From contig CAYVTD010000016.1 in assembly GCA_964454445.1 (NCBI GenBank), positions 1 to 57,656 on the forward strand: 57,656 nucleotides of DNA, written 5' to 3'. The position numbers were made by a program, and so were the translations under genes. Under the pieces are notes generated by a model. That model was given only the letters and a program-made list of their open reading frames with translations. It was not told the DNA's origin and made no database searches. This DNA comes from CAYVTD01 sp964454445 (GTDB lineage Bacteria > Bacteroidota > Ignavibacteria > Kapaibacteriales > UBA2268). Of this stretch, positions 8,956 to 18,452 are shown one piece after another (the first letter of the stretch is position 1; each line of letters starts with the position of its first letter).

Positions 8956-10017
8956 TTAAGCAATGGTAACATCTTTACAAAGATAAACATCTTGAATGGC
9001 ATTCAATAATTTAACACCTTCGGACATATCGCGTTGGAAGGCTTTTCTGCCAGAAATCAAGCCAGTGCCGCCGGCTCTTTTGTTAATAACAGCCGTAGCT
9101 ACTGCCTGTCCAAAATCATTTTTCCCGGAGGCGCCGCCACTGTTAATCAATCCGGCACGTCCCATGTAGCAATTTACAACTTGATAGCGGCAAAGATCAA
9201 TCGGATGGTCGCTTGTAAGCTCAGTATAAATACGTTCATCGAATTTGCTATAACTGCCATCTTTATTCAATGCTTTGAATCCGCCATTGTTCGTGGGTAG
9301 TTTTTGCTTGATAATATCTGCTTGTATGGTAACTCCCATGTGATTTGCCTGACCGGTTAGGTCGGCGGCAGTGTGGTAATCCTTGTCTTTCTTGAAAGCG
9401 GAGTTCCTCAAATAACACCAAAGAATAGTAGCCATTCCCAATTCGTGAGCATAAGCAAATGCCTCTGTTACTTCCTCGATTTGGCGGGTGCTTTCCTCGG
9501 AACCGTAATAGATTGTTGCTCCAACAGCTGCAGCTCCCATATTGTATGCCTGATCGACACTGCCCCACATAGTTTGATTGTAACTATTAGGATAACTGAG
9601 GAGTTGGTTATGATTGATCTTCACTATAAAAGGGATTTTATGTGCATATTTGCGTGAAACCATTCCTAAAACACCGAAAGTCGAGGCTACACCATTGCAA
9701 GCGCCTTCGATGGCAAGCTTGACGATATTTTCGGGATTGAAATAGAGAGGATTTTTAGCGAAACTGGCTCCACCAGTGTGCTCAATGCCCTGATCGACTG
9801 GTAAAATGGATAAATAACCTGTGTTTGCAAGGCGTCCAGTACCAAAAAGACGCTGTAAATTGGCAAGCACACGATTGTTGCGGTCTGAAAGGGCATATAC
9901 CTGATTGACAAAATCACCATTAGGTAAAGAAAGCAGGTCTTTGCTGACTTTCGGTGTGTTGAAATTGAGCAAAAAATCTGCCTGATCGCCGAGTAATTCT
10001 TGAATCTTGTTTATCAT
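8956..10017 (-). CDS. fbaB: Class I fructose-bisphosphate aldolase, archaeal/DhnA type
   Basis: 353 aa. It cleaves fructose 1,6-bisphosphate to the two triose phosphates, or makes it in gluconeogenesis, through a Schiff base. Family signatures are LPVDQGIEHTGG near the N-terminus, MGAAAVGATIYYGS, the lysine-containing TIQADIIKQKLPTNNGG (candidate Schiff-base segment) and AGGTGLISGRKAFQR for phosphate binding. The length is normal. It is a single-gene unit. The ribosome binding site AGGAG lies 7 bases before the ATG, a TATTTTTG -7 element lies upstream and a strong terminator follows. It is unlike the class II enzyme common in Bacteroidota. Confidence 0.88.
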   Translation of the reverse strand: MINKIQELLGDQADFLLNFNTPKVSKDLLSLPNGDFVNQVYALSDRNNRVLANLQRLFGTGRLANTGYLSILPVDQGIEHTGGASFAKNPLYFNPENIVKLAIEGACNGVASTFGVLGMVSRKYAHKIPFIVKINHNQLLSYPNSYNQTMWGSVDQAYNMGAAAVGATIYYGSEESTRQIEEVTEAFAYAHELGMATILWCYLRNSAFKKDKDYHTAADLTGQANHMGVTIQADIIKQKLPTNNGGFKALNKDGSYSKFDERIYTELTSDHPIDLCRYQVVNCYMGRAGLINSGGASGKNDFGQAVATAVINKRAGGTGLISGRKAFQRDMSEGVKLLNAIQDVYLCKDVTIA

Positions 10018-10065
10018 AAGGTCTCCTATTGAAATTTATATAATTGTTTCTTACAACATATTTTA

Positions 10066-10073
10066 CAAAAATA
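10066..10073 (-). promoter_or_regulatory. Candidate -7 promoter element for the aldolase gene
   Basis: TATTTTTG on the minus strand fits the TAnnTTTG consensus and lies about 50 bases upstream of the aldolase start. No TTG partner is visible at the expected distance. Confidence 0.4.
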
Positions 10074-10113
10074 CGATTTTTAACGGAAAAAAAATAATTA
10101 AGTTTTAGATAAA

Positions 10114-10148
10114 ACTAACTTTAAGGCTGCAATATGTTTTAAGTTAGT
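10114..10148 (-). terminator. Possible terminator of icmF
   Basis: The 8-bp inverted repeat ACTAACTT / AAGTTAGT has a 19-base loop and begins 9 bases after the icmF stop codon. TTTATC follows directly, with a T-rich tract about 25 bases further on. The stem is AT-rich and the adjoining T-run is short, so termination here is only moderately supported. Confidence 0.4.
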
Positions 10149-10156
10149 CATTATTG

Positions 10157-13100
10157 CTACATATTTCTGCGGTATTGTCCTCCAACTTTATATAAAGCAT
10201 CAGAAATCTGACCAAGCGAACAAACCTTTGCAGCTTCCATCATAGCTTCGAAAATATTCTTGTTTTCAACTGCTGATTTCTGAAGATTGCTGAGCGCGAT
10301 TGGCGATAATTCTATATTTTTTTTATGGAAATTGTTAATAGAATGTATTGCAAACTCTTTTTCTTCTGGAGTCGAACGGGAAACTTCATCTGGAATGACT
10401 GTGGGCGAGCCTTTGGAATCTAAAAAAGTATTGACTCCGATAATTGGTAGTTCGCCGCTATGTTTTTTCTGTTCGTAGTACATCGATTCCTCTTGAATTT
10501 TCGATCGCTGATACATCCTTTCCATTGCACCGAGAACGCCGCCGCGTTCGGCTATGTTGCGAAATTCCTTTAAAACTGCTTGTTCAACTACATCAGTCAT
10601 AAATTCATTAATAAATGAACCTTGCATAGGGTTCTCATTCTTTGCCATCCCAAGCTCTTTATTAATAATAAGTTGAATAGCAACAGCCCTTCTAACGCTT
10701 TCTTCTGTCGGTGTGGTTATAGCTTCGTCGTAGGCGTTTGTATGGAGGGAATTGCAGTTATCATAAATGGCAAAAATTGCTTGTAGTGCTGTTCTTATGT
10801 CGTTAAAAGCAATTTCTTGTGCGTGAAGCGAGCGCCCCGATGTCTGGATATGATATTTTAGCTTTTGCGAGCGTTCGTTACCGCCATATTTATGTTTTAT
10901 TGCCTTTGCCCATATTCGGCGTGCAACTCTACCGATTACCGAGTACTCAATGTCGAGACCATTTGAGAAAAAGAAAGAAAGATTGGGGGCAAAATCGTCG
11001 ATGTGCATTCCACGAGACAAGTAATATTCAACAAAAGTGAAACCATTTGACAATGTCAAGGCAAGTTGTGTTATTGGATTGGCACCAGCTTCGGCGATAT
11101 GATAGCCCGAAATGGAAACTGAATAGAAATTGCGTACTTTTTTATCAATGAAATATTGCTGAATATCGCCCATCATTCTTAATGCAAATTCCGTCGAAAA
11201 TATGCAAGTATTTTGTGCCTGATCTTCTTTTAAAATATCGGCTTGCACCGTGCCTCTAACTTTGGTTATAGTGTCTTTTTTTATTTTTTCATAAATGTTT
11301 TTGTCTAAAACATCATCACCTGAAACCCCGAGTAGCATCAGCCCAAGCCCATCATTTGACTGTGGCAAATCGCCATTGTAAACAGGTTTTTGTAGACCTT
11401 TTTGCTTATATAAATCTTCTATTTTCCTATTTATTTCATTTTCAAGTCCATTGCTTTTAATATATATCTCACATTGCTGGTCGATGGCGGCGTTCATAAA
11501 GAAAGCCAAAAGCATAGGAGCAGGACCATTAATGGTCATAGACACAGAGGTCTTTGAGTCGGCGAGGTTAAAACCAGAATATAGTTTCTTTGCATCATCA
11601 ACAGTGGCAATGCTGACGCCGGAATTCCCGATTTTGCCATAAATATCAGGACGATAGTCAGGATTTTCACCATAAAGAGTAACACTATCGAAAGCCGTCG
11701 ATAATCTTTTTGCGGGCATTCCCATTGAAAGATAATGAAATCGCTTGTTTGTCTTTTCCGGGCCGCCCTCGCCAGCAAACATACGGGTTGGATCTTCCTC
11801 GACGCGCTTCAAGGGAAAAACACCGGAGGCAAAAGGAAAAAATCCAGGGGCATTCTCGGTAAGAACCCATCTAATTATTTCGCCCCAATCTTTGAATTCT
11901 GGTAAGATAACCTTCGGAATGCGGGTATGGGACAATGATTCATTAAACATCTCTTGTTTGATAACTTTATCTCGAACTTTAAACTCGAAAAAGTCATTTT
12001 TATAGCTTTGCTTTAACTCTTTCCAGCCGCGAAGTATTTTTTTTGTATCTGCACTTAAATTATCTAACAATTCATTATATTTTGAAATGAGTTCTTTGAT
12101 AGTATCGTTGTCGTCATCTTTAGAAATCAGATCTGGAAGAAATTCTTCTTTGGAATCTATCCCTTTTAGTTGGCAAATTGTGCCATATAATTGATAAAGC
12201 TTGGTCGAAATATTACTTTGTTCAGTGACATAACGATTGTAACGGTCGCTTTCTTCGGCAATTTCTGCAAGATAGCGAACGCGATCGGGGGGGATAATAT
12301 GAATCTTTCGAGACATCTCGGTACTAATTTCGTAGTTTGAGCGAAGATGTTCGATTTTCGTCTTTTCGACGATTATGTCCATTATGCACCGGTACAAATT
12401 GTTTATACCGGGGTCGTTAAACTGCGAAGCAATTGTGCCAAAAATAGGCAACTTCTTTTCATCAGCACCAAATAAGTTATGATTTCGAATAAATTGCTTG
12501 CGGACATCGCGGAGCGAGTCCATTGCGCCACTCTTGTCAAACTTATTTATTGCGATAATATCAGCAAAATCGAGCATGTCAATCTTTTCAAGCTGAGTTG
12601 CAGCGCCGTATTCTGGAGTCATAACGTATAATGAAACATCGCTATGGTCAATTATCTCAGTGTCAGATTGCCCGATACCTGAAGTCTCAACAATAATCAT
12701 ATCAAAACCGGCGGCTTTGCATATTTCGAGGGCGTGGCGAACATATTTGCTCATTGCAAGGTTGGATTGTCGCGTTGCAAGCGAGCGCATATAGATTTTA
12801 TTAGAAAAAATGGAGTTCATTCTTATCCTGTCACCGAGTAAGGCTCCGCCGCTTTTTCTTTTCGATGGATCAACAGAAATTACAGCTATTGTCTTTTCGG
12901 GGAAATCTATTTGAAAACGGAGGACTACTTCATCAACAAGAGATGATTTTCCTGAACCACCTGTTCCTGTAATGCCAAGTACAGGGACAAGGTTTTGTTG
13001 AGCGCTCTTTATTATTCTATCGTTTATTGTTTCATAATCTTCTGGAAAGTTTTCGGCGACAGTGATTGTCCTGGCTAAAATCAAAGGGTTCTTCTCAGGA

Positions 13101-13648
13101 AGTTTTTCAGCTAATTTATTAAGATTCTTGCGAAACTGCTCGATTTTTTTGGGATCTTCGAGTTTATCGCGTGTAATTGTCTGACCATTCTCTTGATATT
13201 TGCAAGTCGAGAAGTCGCATTTTTCCATTAAATTATTTATCATACCCTGCAAGCCCATTTTTCTGCCATCATCGGGAGAATAGATCCTGTCGATACCGTA
13301 TTCGTGTAGTTCATCTATTTCATCTGGCAGAATCGTACCTCCACCGCCGGCAAAAATCTTGATGGAAGCGCCTTTTTCTTTAAGCAAATCATACATATAT
13401 TTCAAATATTCGGTATGTCCACCTTGATATGAAGTGATGGCTATACCTTGAGCATCTTCCTGAATGGCACATTCTACCACTTCGGCAACGCTTCGGTTGT
13501 GTCCTAGATGTATTACTTCGGCGCCAGTTGCTTGGATTATTCGGCGCATTATATTGATGGCAGCATCGTGTCCATCGAAAAGAGAAGCAGCTGTAACTAA
13601 TCTAATGTGGTTTTTCGGCTTGTAAGGTTCGATTCTTTGCATATCCAT
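10157..13648 (-). CDS. icmF: Fused isobutyryl-CoA mutase IcmF (B12-dependent acyl-CoA mutase with G-protein chaperone)
   Basis: 1163 aa, a complete natural fusion. The N-terminal B12 domain (about 13-145) has FDGHDAA with the cobalt-ligating His27, ITSYQGGH and FAGGGGTI. The MeaB-like GTPase domain starts about residue 220 with the P-loop GTGGSGKSS (228-236), has VETSGIGQSD as the switch region and AINKFDKSGA for base recognition. A linker (about 440-570) leads into the mutase TIM barrel (about 580-1130). In characterised IcmF the enzyme interconverts isobutyryl-CoA and n-butyryl-CoA, and some relatives act on isovaleryl/pivalyl-CoA. The GTPase loads and repairs the adenosylcobalamin cofactor. 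It stands alone between two intergenic gaps. An inverted repeat overlaps the start codon (see separate entry). Confidence 0.92.
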   Translation of the reverse strand: MDMQRIEPYKPKNHIRLVTAASLFDGHDAAINIMRRIIQATGAEVIHLGHNRSVAEVVECAIQEDAQGIAITSYQGGHTEYLKYMYDLLKEKGASIKIFAGGGGTILPDEIDELHEYGIDRIYSPDDGRKMGLQGMINNLMEKCDFSTCKYQENGQTITRDKLEDPKKIEQFRKNLNKLAEKLPEKNPLILARTITVAENFPEDYETINDRIIKSAQQNLVPVLGITGTGGSGKSSLVDEVVLRFQIDFPEKTIAVISVDPSKRKSGGALLGDRIRMNSIFSNKIYMRSLATRQSNLAMSKYVRHALEICKAAGFDMIIVETSGIGQSDTEIIDHSDVSLYVMTPEYGAATQLEKIDMLDFADIIAINKFDKSGAMDSLRDVRKQFIRNHNLFGADEKKLPIFGTIASQFNDPGINNLYRCIMDIIVEKTKIEHLRSNYEISTEMSRKIHIIPPDRVRYLAEIAEESDRYNRYVTEQSNISTKLYQLYGTICQLKGIDSKEEFLPDLISKDDDNDTIKELISKYNELLDNLSADTKKILRGWKELKQSYKNDFFEFKVRDKVIKQEMFNESLSHTRIPKVILPEFKDWGEIIRWVLTENAPGFFPFASGVFPLKRVEEDPTRMFAGEGGPEKTNKRFHYLSMGMPAKRLSTAFDSVTLYGENPDYRPDIYGKIGNSGVSIATVDDAKKLYSGFNLADSKTSVSMTINGPAPMLLAFFMNAAIDQQCEIYIKSNGLENEINRKIEDLYKQKGLQKPVYNGDLPQSNDGLGLMLLGVSGDDVLDKNIYEKIKKDTITKVRGTVQADILKEDQAQNTCIFSTEFALRMMGDIQQYFIDKKVRNFYSVSISGYHIAEAGANPITQLALTLSNGFTFVEYYLSRGMHIDDFAPNLSFFFSNGLDIEYSVIGRVARRIWAKAIKHKYGGNERSQKLKYHIQTSGRSLHAQEIAFNDIRTALQAIFAIYDNCNSLHTNAYDEAITTPTEESVRRAVAIQLIINKELGMAKNENPMQGSFINEFMTDVVEQAVLKEFRNIAERGGVLGAMERMYQRSKIQEESMYYEQKKHSGELPIIGVNTFLDSKGSPTVIPDEVSRSTPEEKEFAIHSINNFHKKNIELSPIALSNLQKSAVENKNIFEAMMEAAKVCSLGQISDALYKVGGQYRRNM

Positions 13649-13700
13649 GACTAATTCTAATTTGTTGATTTACAAAATTTACAATACATAAATTAGTCAT
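13647..13700. repeat. 10-bp inverted repeat in the icmF leader, one arm covering the start codon
   Basis: ATGACTAATT (13647-13656) and AATTAGTCAT (13691-13700) are perfect reverse complements separated by 34 bases. One arm includes the first two bases of the icmF initiation codon. On the plus strand the second arm is followed by a run of nine T. A leader hairpin in the icmF mRNA could hide the start codon. Confidence 0.45.
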
Positions 13701-13797
13701 TTTTTTTTAATTAAGCAATATTTTTAGTTATGAAGGCATTATAAGATGTTGCTTCTTTGTTATTATATAGATATAATGTAAAAACAGATTGTATAAA

Positions 13798-14598
13798 TCA
13801 AAAAACCTCAGTATTGCCAAGTTTTGAGTTGCCGATTTGAGATTTACCTAATGTGAAGCCCAAAGTGGCAATAATAAACTTGATTTTGGAAGCAATGTAG
13901 TAAGGCTCGGTTAGATGAGCGAGGGTTTTTAGCATTTCGGAAGGGTATCTGTCATCAGCCCAATTGTGGCTTTGAAATTTTTCTAATGTCTTGATATCAA
14001 TTGGTCCGATATGAATTTCGTAATAAAGCGGTCTGGCATAATATCGTTTTCCTGGGACAAAATCCGACCCAATAGTTGAATATTTTTTTCCGAGTAAAGA
14101 ACGGATTTCGTTGGCTATTACTCTATCCTGCTTTTCAGGAAGCAATAGTTTGACATTTACAGATTTTTGAACTGCCAATTCGAGCATTGCTTGAATGATA
14201 ATCTTTGTACCTTCCAACTTGCCAATAAATTCATGCGATTTAATAAAGAATTTTAAAAAAATCTCGGCTTGCTCGTTGTTTAATTGCTTTATTAGCCAAT
14301 GATATGAATCTGGAAATAATGATAATAATAATTTATGTGTAGAATGGCTTGTAATGTGCCTGTTGCTATTGTCATTATACTCATTATTTTCAATATCAGA
14401 GAATTCCTGCAGGAGAATGCTCCTATACAACAAAAAGTTGGAATAAGAATCTTCTTTTATAATTTCTTCGATAATTTTAAATGCGTTATATGCTTTTTTG
14501 CTACCTTCAGAAGTAAAATTATCGAATAAACCTGGAGGAAACCAATTTAAAAATTCATCAGTCTTGCTTTTTGAATAGTATCTTGATTTTTTTTGCAT
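13798..14598 (-). CDS. tssG: T6SS baseplate protein TssG
   Basis: 266 aa. TssG with TssF forms the baseplate wedge that surrounds the VgrG hub. This is a divergent member, recognised by position directly after tssF (5-base gap), by length close to short Bacteroidota TssG, and by the C-terminal signature ATLGFTLGKSQIGNSKLG that matches the LG-rich end of the family. The central section (MLELAVQKSVNVKLLLPEK ... GPIDIKTLEKF) fits the wedge domain. It is the last gene of the T6SS operon; a 149-bp gap without a clear terminator separates it from icmF. Sequence similarity to proteobacterial TssG would be low, so the call leans on context. Confidence 0.7.
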   Translation of the reverse strand: MQKKSRYYSKSKTDEFLNWFPPGLFDNFTSEGSKKAYNAFKIIEEIIKEDSYSNFLLYRSILLQEFSDIENNEYNDNSNRHITSHSTHKLLLSLFPDSYHWLIKQLNNEQAEIFLKFFIKSHEFIGKLEGTKIIIQAMLELAVQKSVNVKLLLPEKQDRVIANEIRSLLGKKYSTIGSDFVPGKRYYARPLYYEIHIGPIDIKTLEKFQSHNWADDRYPSEMLKTLAHLTEPYYIASKIKFIIATLGFTLGKSQIGNSKLGNTEVF

Positions 14599-14603
14599 AA
14601 AAG

Positions 14604-16109
14604 TTATTTTTCTTGTAGCACAATCGATAAATAATTGCCGCTTATAGTTCTTTCTTTAAGATATGTTCCTATCTTATATTCAAAATACTTTTTTTCTTGA
14701 GAATTAAGCAAAAAGCTGGCGTTAATTGGGATTGTGATTTCTGTATAAGTTGTTATGAATCCTCTAACCCTGCCCGTTCGCTCATTGAATGAAATATTAT
14801 CAACATCAATCAAATGCGGATTCATAGCAAACGCAGGATATGTCCTAATTGCAATTCTAAAGTCTTCTTTTGTTATAAGTCGTTGCCGGCTTGCAATCAA
14901 AGATCGAAAATATTCCCAAATTTTCTTTTTATCGTTAAATGCTTCGTTTCGAGTAGTTGGCAGTATCGATTGTATGCTATATATTGTTTCGTCGAGTCCT
15001 CGATAAAGAGTAAAAGTTTTTCCGGCGGCAAGGTTAATTATACTGTCGTCCAATTGATATTGATAATAATGAACTTTAAGATTGCCGCGAGTCTGCGGGT
15101 TAATAGCAATTATTATAGCATCTGAATCTTGATCGGGATGTGTAGTAAACTGATATGGATATGATGGATCCATCACTTGGGTTCTGTCAAAATACTCGAC
15201 TTGTGGGTCGTAGCCAGTATCAAAGACACCACTAATCATTGTTTCCTTTTTTTCAAGCTCAATATTATTGATCCTATACCTAAATTTGTCAAAAGGTTTT
15301 GTAAGCAATATTTCTTTTTCAACAAGGTTCCATACAGTAAAGGCATTGATGGTGATATTTTTTTCTAAGACAGAGCTGTATTCGGCAAGCCCTTCAAATC
15401 GAAGCCATACTATATCGCCTTTTTGTTCTTGAGTTGCTAATTTGTGGAAATAATGAAAGGGAATATCGATGAACTTGTTGTAATATGGTGTTTGAAAAAA
15501 ATCTAAAATTGTTGTTGGAGCTAATGGATAAGGAGTTCTAAAGATTGACTTTTTAGAGCTTTGTAACAAAAAATCTCCTGAAACCATACTGATTCGACAT
15601 TTCAATCGCTCGATTATCAAAGGGTCTATATTGTTAAAAAACACGCTTAAAAACACATCTGGTTTTATTGCAGCTATGTCCCAGATATTAAAACCTATTA
15701 GCAAATCCCTGTTATCAGATTTCACAATTGCCACATTGGAAGAGTTTGGCACTATCCAGCTGGGTTTGTGAGGAGAGAAAAACACTTTGTTACCTTGTTC
15801 ATCTTGTATGCTTAAATGATGATATTTATCAATGAACAATGGCTCGGCATCAACAAATCTGGCTAGCCTCGAGTGAACAACAGTATATGCAGGTCCTGGG
15901 AAGAAGCTGCTGAACATATTTCTTCTTAAAACTTCAAAAAAACCATCAGAGAGTTCGTTATTCCAAGATGTATATGCGGAAAAAAGCATGTCTTCTTGCA
16001 ATTCTTTCTGATATATTTCCATTGTATCGAGCAAAATATTGATAATCGGGTCATTTATTTCGCCGTCATATTTTGAAAAGAAACGGTTTCTTAAATCAAT
16101 TTCTAACAT
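14604..16109 (-). CDS. tssF: T6SS baseplate protein TssF
   Basis: 501 aa. It forms the baseplate wedge together with TssG and TssE, homologous to gp6 of phage T4. The start at 16109 (MLEIDLRNRFFSKY) is chosen because AGGAG lies 7 bases upstream; an upstream TTG at 16139 lacks such a site. With this start the gene overlaps the end of tssE by 14 bases, implying translational coupling. Family features are the N-terminal LRNRFF ... DPIINILLDTMEIYQKELQEDM helix segment and the FFPGPAYTVVHSRL stretch. It is shorter than proteobacterial TssF (about 590 aa). The assignment rests on this pattern and on the fixed tssE-tssF-tssG order. Confidence 0.78.
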   Translation of the reverse strand: MLEIDLRNRFFSKYDGEINDPIINILLDTMEIYQKELQEDMLFSAYTSWNNELSDGFFEVLRRNMFSSFFPGPAYTVVHSRLARFVDAEPLFIDKYHHLSIQDEQGNKVFFSPHKPSWIVPNSSNVAIVKSDNRDLLIGFNIWDIAAIKPDVFLSVFFNNIDPLIIERLKCRISMVSGDFLLQSSKKSIFRTPYPLAPTTILDFFQTPYYNKFIDIPFHYFHKLATQEQKGDIVWLRFEGLAEYSSVLEKNITINAFTVWNLVEKEILLTKPFDKFRYRINNIELEKKETMISGVFDTGYDPQVEYFDRTQVMDPSYPYQFTTHPDQDSDAIIIAINPQTRGNLKVHYYQYQLDDSIINLAAGKTFTLYRGLDETIYSIQSILPTTRNEAFNDKKKIWEYFRSLIASRQRLITKEDFRIAIRTYPAFAMNPHLIDVDNISFNERTGRVRGFITTYTEITIPINASFLLNSQEKKYFEYKIGTYLKERTISGNYLSIVLQEK

Positions 16110-16554
16110 TAATCTGCTCCTGAATATACCAATTTCCAATGGTAGGTGTAATTATATTTCTGCCTTGCCTGGCAAAAATAAAGGTGAATAAGTATTCGTA
16201 ATTTGAAGTATAGAATTTTATACCATTGCTATTGAAGTCGTCTCCGACGAGTTCAACTTTTTTCACTTCTGTTTGGCTTGAGAGCCAATCGTTCACTTCT
16301 TTTAAGATATTTGTTTCGATATCTTTTCTCGTTTCAATAGATATAACACCTGTGGACATAAATTTGGAAGAAGTGCCAATATTCATCAAAATACTCCAAA
16401 ACAGTTCAATGCCAGGGGTTGGTAAAGACACATGTTTTTTGATGCCTGAGAGAAGGAAAAATTTCAAACGATTCTTAATTTGATCTTCATTGGCTGGCGC
16501 AGTTTGCAGCGACCCTGCTGAATTGATGGTAAGAGGTATCGATAGGTTTGACAT
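16096..16554 (-). CDS. tssE: T6SS baseplate protein TssE (gp25-like)
   Basis: 152 aa. The GPW/gp25 family protein joins the baseplate wedge to the first sheath ring. Typical features are the central KNRLKFFLLSGIKKHVSLPTPG segment, GTSSKFMSTGVISIETRKDIETNILKEVNDWL (equivalent to the EIxxR-type helix), and a beta-rich C-terminus. The start ATG at 16554 lies 18 bases after the vgrG stop codon. The 3' end overlaps tssF. Confidence 0.75.
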   Translation of the reverse strand: MSNLSIPLTINSAGSLQTAPANEDQIKNRLKFFLLSGIKKHVSLPTPGIELFWSILMNIGTSSKFMSTGVISIETRKDIETNILKEVNDWLSSQTEVKKVELVGDDFNSNGIKFYTSNYEYLFTFIFARQGRNIITPTIGNWYIQEQINVRN

Positions 16555-16572
16555 TTAATATCTAAATAATGA

Positions 16573-18411
16573 TTAGTTGATTTGAACTATAGCTCCCTTA
16601 ATAACATTTGTTGCAGCGGCAGAGGACTCCACTTGTGTGCTACTCAATTTTAAAGAAGCAGTGGATTTTATTTCGGCATTGGATGCTGCTTGCAAAGTGA
16701 AATTAGCACCTGATTTTTCTTCGATATTACCTCCACACTTTACAGTTTTTTTAGAAGTTACGTCTTCATCTGCCTTGCCCGATACTTTCAATGTAAGGTC
16801 TTGTCCAACAGTTTGTTTCGTGTTTTGTGTCGAATTTATTTCTATGTTTTCAGCATTCATCGTAAGTTTTTTATCAGCATTAATCTCGATATCTTTAGAG
16901 TGGACGATTATAGTGCCGTCGATGGATTCTACGGTGATTTTTGGTTGTGCAAGTTCTAAACGGATAAGATTTTTATTGTCTTTCATCGAAACTACTATTT
17001 CCTCACTACCAGCTTTATCAAGTACTCTTATTGTTGATTCGCCTGGTGTCCTGACGACGAGGACTTCTTCAGTACCGTTTTCAGTTTGAAAATCGGGAGC
17101 ATGCTCGCTATGGTAAACTGCTCCGATAACAATAGGAAGTGACGGATCACCATGCTGACAAGAAACTAAGACATGGTCACTAATGCGAGGGGTGAAATGT
17201 GTGCCATAAGATATGCCTTTGGAAGTCATTCCAGCGCCAGCTTGTACCATTCTCGCCCAGGTAAGCGATTGTCCCTGGCTGTCCCATAAGTATTGAATCT
17301 TTACCCGCCCCAAGTTTTCCGGATCGATGTTGTCGGTTACAATAGCAGGCTCGACTATGTTGCGATGAGTATCATAATTGTTCAAATGAGGCATTAGTCG
17401 TGTGCTAGGCGGTATTGCTTCAAATTTGCCTTTAAAGACATTTCCTTTGAATGTAGCTGATAATGAAATTATAACGACTTCGTTTTCGAGAAAAGGATTA
17501 TTTGGGCAGTTAATTGAAGAGCCAATGCAAACCATTGGATTTGATACAAGCCCTTGATAACACTCCATATCGCCGGAGAAAACTGACTGCTTCTTTTTGA
17601 GATATTTCTCAAAAACATCTCTTGACAATACAGTTTGATTGAAAAGCTCGTAAGGATAATTGCTAAACAACTGGCTCGATTTGTCATGTATTTTTGTAGA
17701 GAGAGAACCTCCTGCTGGTGAAAATGGGGTAGAGGCAAGCTCGGTGCTTGCTATTTCGCTATGCTTGACAAAGTCGTAAGGCATACCCTTGGTTTTTGTA
17801 TTGCGAAGGTTGAATGTCATCTCGACATCAGCTATCTCTTCCTTGCCAAGTTTAATCTTTTTTGTTGGCTTCAACAAATCGAGATAATAGAACTTTTCTC
17901 CGTCGTTATAGAAAACGCAACCATCGTAGGCAGCTATCCTTTTGAGAAAATGTCTGTTTGTTTCGTCGTATTGTTGCAGATATTGGAAGGCAAGCGAATC
18001 TTCAGAAAGTTTTGTTTCAACTTTTGTTAATCCGCCTGCCGTGAATATTTCATTAGCAATGGAAATAAGGGTTGTTTCGGTAAATGCTCGATAAAAATTG
18101 CCAATATCCAGTATATAATCTTCAGATTTAGCGATTATGGTTATAACATTTTCGTTGGTAAGGATATTTGTAACTACTCCTAGAAAGGTTTTCTTTACGC
18201 TTTTATTTTCCTTGTCGAAAATGGTTGTTTCCAAATTGCCTCCGAGCCACTTAGATGATGCAATATCAATCACTGACGATATGTCGGAGTCTCGCAAACT
18301 AAAAGAAATGCTTATTGTGCAGGGGGCAAACAGTTCCTGCTCGATTTTTGCTTCGACAAAGGGCAATTCAATCAACCTGCCGTCAATACTAGTATCTATA
18401 TATAAATCCAT
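16573..18411 (-). CDS. vgrG: T6SS spike protein VgrG (TssI)
   Basis: 612 aa. VgrG trimers form the spike at the tip of the Hcp tube and puncture targets. The N-terminal gp27/phage-D-like region (about 1-360) contains YLQQYDETNRHFLKRIAAYDGCVFYNDGEK, the classical block. The gp5 OB-fold domain (about 365-450) includes AIVTDNIDPENLGRVKIQYLWD and SWARMVQAGAG, followed by HVLVSCQHGDPSLPIVIGAVYH. The C-terminal 120 residues are a repetitive beta-helix needle (KKLTMNAENIEINSTQNTKQTVG and similar). There is no C-terminal effector extension. The tip should bind the PAAR protein encoded at the other end of the locus, possibly through the DUF4123 adaptor. Confidence 0.93.
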   Translation of the reverse strand: MDLYIDTSIDGRLIELPFVEAKIEQELFAPCTISISFSLRDSDISSVIDIASSKWLGGNLETTIFDKENKSVKKTFLGVVTNILTNENVITIIAKSEDYILDIGNFYRAFTETTLISIANEIFTAGGLTKVETKLSEDSLAFQYLQQYDETNRHFLKRIAAYDGCVFYNDGEKFYYLDLLKPTKKIKLGKEEIADVEMTFNLRNTKTKGMPYDFVKHSEIASTELASTPFSPAGGSLSTKIHDKSSQLFSNYPYELFNQTVLSRDVFEKYLKKKQSVFSGDMECYQGLVSNPMVCIGSSINCPNNPFLENEVVIISLSATFKGNVFKGKFEAIPPSTRLMPHLNNYDTHRNIVEPAIVTDNIDPENLGRVKIQYLWDSQGQSLTWARMVQAGAGMTSKGISYGTHFTPRISDHVLVSCQHGDPSLPIVIGAVYHSEHAPDFQTENGTEEVLVVRTPGESTIRVLDKAGSEEIVVSMKDNKNLIRLELAQPKITVESIDGTIIVHSKDIEINADKKLTMNAENIEINSTQNTKQTVGQDLTLKVSGKADEDVTSKKTVKCGGNIEEKSGANFTLQAASNAEIKSTASLKLSSTQVESSAAATNVIKGAIVQIN

Positions 18412-18452
18412 AATCTAAAATAAATCAAAATAATTAATGAATTATCAAAACA

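Noticed and set aside
13757..13780. AT-rich inverted repeat after tssG as operon terminator
   Set aside because: TTATAT/ATATAA has a two-base loop and no T-run follows on the minus strand, so a functional terminator is unlikely.
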